A DNA stretch of 35,954 nucleotides from a bacterium. GTDB lineage: Bacteria > Electryoneota > B3-LCP. Position 1 is the stretch's first letter. Every line of letters starts with the position of its first letter. Under the pieces are notes generated by a model. It saw only the letters and a list, made by a program, of their open reading frames with translations. It made no database searches and was not told where the DNA came from. This document shows positions 34,799 to 35,954 of the stretch, in pieces. Both the position numbers and the translations under genes were made by a program. Where the stretch lies: the NCBI GenBank assembly GCA_018812585.1, contig JAHJDJ010000299.1:1-35954 (forward strand), written 5' to 3'.

Positions 34799-35599
34799 GT
34801 GAGGTTTCCCTTGCGAAATCCTATTCTGATAATATCGATCTTCTGCCTGATGTTTGCGCTAAGCGGCTGTTCCAGTCGTCAGGTCAAGGCATTGGAAGAG
34901 CAGATGGACCGCGAAAAAGTGGAAAACGAAATGCTCACGCAGGAAGTGGATTCTCTACGCGCTCTGCTCATCAAAAAAGAGGCTCAAGTTGCCAATCTGC
35001 GCGAGGGTTTAACGAATAAAAACGCAGTCATTGAAGAGCAGGAGCAATCAATGAATGAGCTGCGTCTGGAATACCTTGAACTGAAGACCAGCCTGGAGGG
35101 AGATGCGACGGGAATGGCGCAGGAAGAACCTGCAGGCCAGCCCGCGGTGCAGGAAGTTAAGAAACCGCCAGTGCAGGTTCAATCGGTCACTCCGCCAGTA
35201 CCCAAGCCAGTTCAGGTTTCGTCTTCAGGGGACTATCAGACTGATTACAGGCGTGGATACGATCTTTTCAATGAAGGCAAATACAATGATGCCGGCACAG
35301 TCTTTAATTCTCTGATTCAGCGGAACCGCGATCATGATTTGGCGGATAACGCTCAATTCTGGTTAGGGGAATGCCATTATGCTTTGAAGCAGTATGAGAG
35401 CGCTCTGGCAGAATTCGAGAAAGTCTTCATCTATCCTAACAGCAATAAATCGGATGCGGCACAGTTCAAAATCGGTCTGTGCTGGTATAATATGGGACGC
35501 TACCCGGAGGCCAAGGAGCAATTGATCCGCTTGTTGTCCAACTATCCCGGCAGCGAATACGTCCCACGTTCAAGAGACTTACTGGACAAAATACCCTAA
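34799..35599 (+). CDS. YbgF/CpoB-like coiled-coil + TPR lipoprotein (Tol-Pal associated type)
   Basis: 266 aa; lipobox-like LMFALSGC, coiled coil, YRRGYDLFNEGKYNDAGTVFNSLIQRNRDHDLADNAQFWLGECHYALKQYESALAEFEKVF... TPR repeats. Confidence 0.82.
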   Translation: MRFPLRNPILIISIFCLMFALSGCSSRQVKALEEQMDREKVENEMLTQEVDSLRALLIKKEAQVANLREGLTNKNAVIEEQEQSMNELRLEYLELKTSLEGDATGMAQEEPAGQPAVQEVKKPPVQVQSVTPPVPKPVQVSSSGDYQTDYRRGYDLFNEGKYNDAGTVFNSLIQRNRDHDLADNAQFWLGECHYALKQYESALAEFEKVFIYPNSNKSDAAQFKIGLCWYNMGRYPEAKEQLIRLLSNYPGSEYVPRSRDLLDKIP

Positions 35600-35601
35600 C
35601 T

Positions 35602-35954
35602 ATGATTTTTAAGAAAGCGAATTTCGAGTTCTTAAGAAACGCCGGCCGGCGTTTCTTTTTACTCATTCCCGCCTTTTTAGCCTTCTCATTAGTTTCACTG
35701 ACACTTAGGGCGGCAGATCAGAAGCAAACGGCGGATTTAAGCGATTTCATTTGGCCGACGAACGTGAGCCGCAGTCTATCGAGCACTTTCGGGGAGACGC
35801 GCGACGGGCATTACCATTTTGGCATCGATATCAAGACAAACGGCACAGAAGGCCACTCCTGCTACGCCGTGGCTGATGGGGACATCGTGCGAGTGCGGGT
35901 GTCGCCATACGGGTATGGCAAAGCGTTATACCTGCAACTGGCGGATGGGAGAAC
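35602..35954 (+). CDS. M23-family peptidase (truncated at window edge)
   Basis: Open frame from ATG at 35602 running off the right edge: ...DFIWPTNVSRSLSSTFGETRDGHYHFGIDIKTNGTEGHSCYAVADGDIVRVRVSPYGYGKALYLQLADGR. Confidence 0.82.
   Translation, partial: MIFKKANFEFLRNAGRRFFLLIPAFLAFSLVSLTLRAADQKQTADLSDFIWPTNVSRSLSSTFGETRDGHYHFGIDIKTNGTEGHSCYAVADGDIVRVRVSPYGYGKALYLQLADGR

Overview
The window looks like a chromosomal segment from an FCB-type (Fibrobacteres-Chlorobi-Bacteroidetes-like) Gram-negative bacterium. This rests on two 'NPFNPTT' Por/T9SS-type C-terminal sorting tags and an LptD-like protein; the exact phylum was not determined. Left part (1-8.4 kb): a tightly overlapping minus-strand surface-glycan operon with a GT39-like membrane protein, NDP-hexose 2,3-dehydratase, WecE/RffA-type sugar 4-aminotransferase, PaaK/CapK-type adenylate-forming enzyme, CitE-like lyase, MaoC hydratase, NeuD/PglD-type acyltransferase, GT2 and WbqC. 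Divergent from it (8.6-12.1 kb) is RidA - Zn alcohol dehydrogenase - KdsA-like synthase - class V aminotransferase, a possible amino-ulosonic acid pathway, preceded by a sigma54-like site. Then come a 7-repeat FG-GAP secreted protein, an SGNH hydrolase, a TRAM-less MiaB/RimO-like radical SAM protein, LptD, an OPT transporter and a GT2. The accessory part (22.1-29.4 kb) holds a translationally coupled three-gene cassette of unknown function (TIGR04255-like plus two orphan proteins) flanked by inverted hairpin repeats, a repeat-rich noncoding island with several three-way-junction palindromes, pruA, and a HigB toxin / HigA-ImmA(IrrE) fusion module with a probable operator. The right end carries an MBL-fold hydrolase, pyrE, pyrF, a Fur-family regulator, a T9SS-tagged S8 protease, a YbgF/CpoB-like protein and a truncated M23 peptidase. 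All assignments come from reading the sequence; no searches were run.
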